Below are positions 61,525 through 64,000 of a stretch of DNA of 64,000 nt, piece after piece. This DNA comes from Poriferisodalis sp965204195. GTDB taxonomy: Bacteria; Actinomycetota; Acidimicrobiia; Acidimicrobiales; Poriferisodalaceae. The DNA is taken from the NCBI RefSeq assembly GCF_965204195.1, contig NZ_OZ241975.1:3589317-3653316 (forward strand), read 5' to 3'. The translations under genes and the position numbers were made by a program. The notes under the pieces are model-generated. The model was not told where the DNA came from, made no database searches, and worked only from the letters and a program-made list of their open reading frames with translations. The stretch's first letter is position 1; every line of letters begins with the position of its first letter.

Positions 61525-64000
61525 ACTCTGGCCCCAAGAGCGGCGGCAGGGTGACGGTGGCGTGGACGCGCTCGCCTTTGCCGGCGTCGTTCTGCGCCCG
61601 CACCCACACCTTGTAGGCCGTGCCGGGTTCGAGGTTGCGGAAGGTGGTCGTGAGCTTGCCCGCCTTGGGACGGTGCGTCGTTCCGTCGCCGCCGCCGACC
61701 GGCTTGATATGCACGATGTAGCGGTCGGGGGCGCCGCCGGACTGGGGGGCCTGCCAGGTGACGGTCACGCTCTTTTTCCCGGCTGCGAGTTGCAGGCCGG
61801 TCACCGGGCCCGGGCCGGGCAGCTCCGGCGGCGATTCGCTCTGCTGCGCCTGCGGTTCGCGCTCCGGCTCGGGCTGTTGAGGATCGGGCTCCTGCGGCGG
61901 CGGGTCGAGCTCTTGGAGCGGCGGGTCGTCCTGCTGGGGTGGCGGGTCGCCCTGGTCGGGTGGCGGGTCGCCCTGGGGTTGGGGTTGGGGTGGGGTTTGG
62001 GTGATGTCGATGCGGTAGTTGGTGCGCTTGCCTGAGATGGTGACCATGAACCACAGCTCGGTGGGGCCGCCGTCTGGTGCGAGGGCCAGCTCGACTGGCG
62101 TGCCGGAGGGGCGTATGCGGGTGGGGCGGGTGTAGGTGGCGGCGCCCCAGCGGGATCCGCCGAACACGCTCGTCCCGTCGGCAAAGACCGGGGTGAGCGT
62201 GACGCTCGTCGTGCCCGCCGGGACCGCGGCCCGGTACGACGTCGTGTCCGGGGCGAAGTCGGGGCTGAGCGCCACCGCCTGCGACCCCGCCGACAGCGCG
62301 ATGCCGCACAGCGGGCCGCTGTCGGGCTCGCATTCGGGCAGCTCGGGCTGCTGTTGCTGCTGTTGTCGGGGCTGCTGGTCTTGGCGGGGCCGTTCGACGC
62401 GTCGGGGTTCGCGGTCTGTCGATGCGTCGCCGCGTGTGACGGTGAGGGTGTACTCGCGCGGTGCGGGGGCTTTGGGTGCGTCGACCTCGACGGTGATGAC
62501 GTTGTCGCCGATCTCGAGGGGAACGTCGACTGCGGCGCTGTCGGTGTCGAGGGGTTTGCCGTTGACTTTGGCTGTGGCGGCGGAGTAGACGGTGGCGGGC
62601 TTGACGGTGATGCGTGTGACGTCTCGGGGGACTCGCAGCCCGAAGCTGTCGCTGGGCGAGGAGATGTCCACGTCGCTGGTGGGCAGGCTCTGGGAGGGGT
62701 CGGCGGGGTTGACGGTCAGCGAGCGCAGGCTGAGCCCGGCGGGTCCCATCAGCTTCAGTTCCTGCGCGGACAGCCGCGGCGCGTCGGTCCACGCGCCGAT
62801 GGAGAGGTGTTCCACGTCGAGCCGCAGGCACAGCTGCGCCGTTGCCTGCTGTTGGCCGGGGGGTATGGCCAGGTTGTGTCTGCCGTAGAGCCGCGCAGCC
62901 GACAGCGCGGTGCCTGCGGGCAGGCAGTCGCCCCAGTAGGCGGCGCCGACGCCGTTGATGCTGAGATGCACGGTGATGCCCGGCGCGGTGGGCCGGTCGA
63001 GGCGCGCGGTGATGGTCACGGCGCCGCCCGCTGCGGCGTCTTGGGGTTCGACGCTGAGGGTCAGCGCGGTGGGCGGGTTCGGCCCCAGCACCCGCACCTT
63101 GACGCCCGCCTTCACGACATACGGGCCCGAAAATCCCGCAGTGACCGTCATCGTGCGGCCCGCGGCCGCCGCGGTCGCGCACAGCTTCACCGTCGTCTCC
63201 TGCCCGCCGGGGGCAATCATGCCGGCCGTGCCGTGCTCCCAGGCGCAGTCGGGCCCCCAGCGCGCCCCGCCGCCGTCGCCTGAGGTGTCGAACCACACCT
63301 CGGTCAACGTCAACGCGGGCCGGTCCAGGCGGGCCGTCACCGTCACCGAGCCGCCATGCGCGATGGCGCCAGGGGCCACGCCCAGCGTCAGCGCCGGCGG
63401 CGGCGGAGGCGGAGGCGCCGCCGACGTGCCCGCGCCGGTGGACCAGCGGCTCGCCGCCTGGCCGCCGGAGAACTGGCGCACCCGCACGTCATAGGCCGTG
63501 CCGTTGACCAGCCCCCCAACGGTGTACTCGGTGCGGTAGAGGTACTCCGTCACCCACGTCGAGCCGTTGATGAGCGCCCTGGGCGCCACCCAGCCGGTCG
63601 ACGGGTCGCCCGGCGCGGTCGCGTCCGCATCGGGCGCCGAGGACGCCTTCCAGTTCACCTCGTAGGCCGTGTTCGGCCCGACCGGCTTGTTCCACGTCAG
63701 CGCCAGCGCCCCGTCGCCCGACTCCACCGACAGATCCAGGCCGGTCGGGTCGCGGTCGCGGTCCCATATCTCCACCGTTTGCGATTCCGGGTAGTCCTCG
63801 TAGTAGGGACTGAAGATCTCTTCCGCGCGCTGGGTCGGGTACGCCTGCGAACCCCTCAACAACCCCGAGGGCAGCGGCGAGCCCAGCGCCACCGTGAAGG
63901 TCTCGTCGTCGTCGTCGTCGTCGCGCACCGTGGTGATCGTGGTCTCGCCGATGATCTTGCCGGCTTTGATCGTGACGGTCGCGGGTGAAGGCGCCACGTA
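61523..64000 (-). CDS. Second large modular surface protein (5' end outside window)
   Basis: The last 825 or so residues are visible and the frame is open at the window edge. In order: the end of a Calx-beta domain with DDDDDDETFTVAL, a fibronectin-like domain with DPSTGWVAPRALING, and two related Ig-like domains starting ALTLGVAPGAIAHGG and ALTLSVEPQDAAAGG. A cadherin-like domain (SLRSLTVNPAD), a Gln-rich linker and another cadherin-like domain (GIALSAGSQAVALSPDF) follow. A long Pro/Gln/Glu linker then leads to a final fibronectin domain almost identical to the end of the giant protein downstream (KAGKLTTTFRNLEPGTAYKV). No anchor is seen. It is probably exported together with the giant protein. 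Confidence 0.88.
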   Translation of the reverse strand, partial: YVAPSPATVTIKAGKIIGETTITTVRDDDDDDETFTVALGSPLPSGLLRGSQAYPTQRAEEIFSPYYEDYPESQTVEIWDRDRDPTGLDLSVESGDGALALTWNKPVGPNTAYEVNWKASSAPDADATAPGDPSTGWVAPRALINGSTWVTEYLYRTEYTVGGLVNGTAYDVRVRQFSGGQAASRWSTGAGTSAAPPPPPPPALTLGVAPGAIAHGGSVTVTARLDRPALTLTEVWFDTSGDGGGARWGPDCAWEHGTAGMIAPGGQETTVKLCATAAAAGRTMTVTAGFSGPYVVKAGVKVRVLGPNPPTALTLSVEPQDAAAGGAVTITARLDRPTAPGITVHLSINGVGAAYWGDCLPAGTALSAARLYGRHNLAIPPGQQQATAQLCLRLDVEHLSIGAWTDAPRLSAQELKLMGPAGLSLRSLTVNPADPSQSLPTSDVDISSPSDSFGLRVPRDVTRITVKPATVYSAATAKVNGKPLDTDSAAVDVPLEIGDNVITVEVDAPKAPAPREYTLTVTRGDASTDREPRRVERPRQDQQPRQQQQQQPELPECEPDSGPLCGIALSAGSQAVALSPDFAPDTTSYRAAVPAGTTSVTLTPVFADGTSVFGGSRWGAATYTRPTRIRPSGTPVELALAPDGGPTELWFMVTISGKRTNYRIDITQTPPQPQPQGDPPPDQGDPPPQQDDPPLQELDPPPQEPDPQQPEPEREPQAQQSESPPELPGPGPVTGLQLAAGKKSVTVTWQAPQSGGAPDRYIVHIKPVGGGDGTTHRPKAGKLTTTFRNLEPGTAYKVWVRAQNDAGKGERVHATVTLPPLLGPE

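Overview
The window is a GC-rich chromosomal segment that fits an actinobacterium, most likely in or near the class Acidimicrobiia. This placement is inferred from gene content: a mycothiol-type glycosyltransferase (mshA) next to a ybjN-family gene, an actinobacterial-style oligoribonuclease, a split b6f-like cytochrome b, and all 14 separate nuo genes. No 16S gene is present to confirm it.

Region 1 (1-2881, minus strand): a 1-phosphofructokinase-like gene cut by the window edge, coupled to an unusual 588-residue sugar/alcohol dehydrogenase with two nucleotide-binding-like halves, and a small helix-turn-helix gene. Region 2 (2995-24590, minus strand) is one long respiratory supercluster. In transcription order it runs: membrane protein, dicluster ferredoxin, cytochrome b (b6-like), subunit-IV-like protein, Rieske protein, diheme cytochrome c, membrane protein, then nuoA to nuoN. 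It would carry electrons from NADH through menaquinone to cytochrome c. Most junctions overlap by 1-8 bases. Two micro-ORFs that share a repeated peptide fill the nuoD-nuoE and nuoE-nuoF junctions exactly. Region 3 (24591-26989, plus strand) has a membrane-anchored cytochrome c and a geranylgeranyl-reductase-like flavoprotein, divergent from the supercluster.

Region 4 (27000-28680) looks accessory: an AT-rich palindrome, a DUF4143-type ATPase, a strong hairpin, and a HicB antitoxin followed by only the first 13 codons of a HicA toxin. Region 5 (28678-39253, minus strand) holds tetrapyrrole genes (hemL, hemD, hemC, hemA, no hemB), an aspartic-protease-like gene, a SAM hydroxide adenosyltransferase homologue, proC, ybjN, mshA, a membrane protein and moaD. 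Two inverted copies of a 54-bp repeat lie in this region. Region 6 (39316-43936) is mixed housekeeping: a histidine phosphatase, tRNA-Lys, dut, a K+ channel/RCK protein, orn and a Fic protein with a class II inhibitory motif.

Region 7 (44014-64000, minus strand) is almost all one 5831-codon gene for a secreted protein of fibronectin III, Calx-beta and cadherin-like modules. It is preceded, 13 bp upstream, by a second large surface protein that runs off the window. The giant gene contains an apparently exact 1.9-kb internal duplication and five copies of a cysteine-pair module inserted in fibronectin-like repeats. The most unusual things here are the nuo micro-ORFs and the internal repeat structure of the giant gene.
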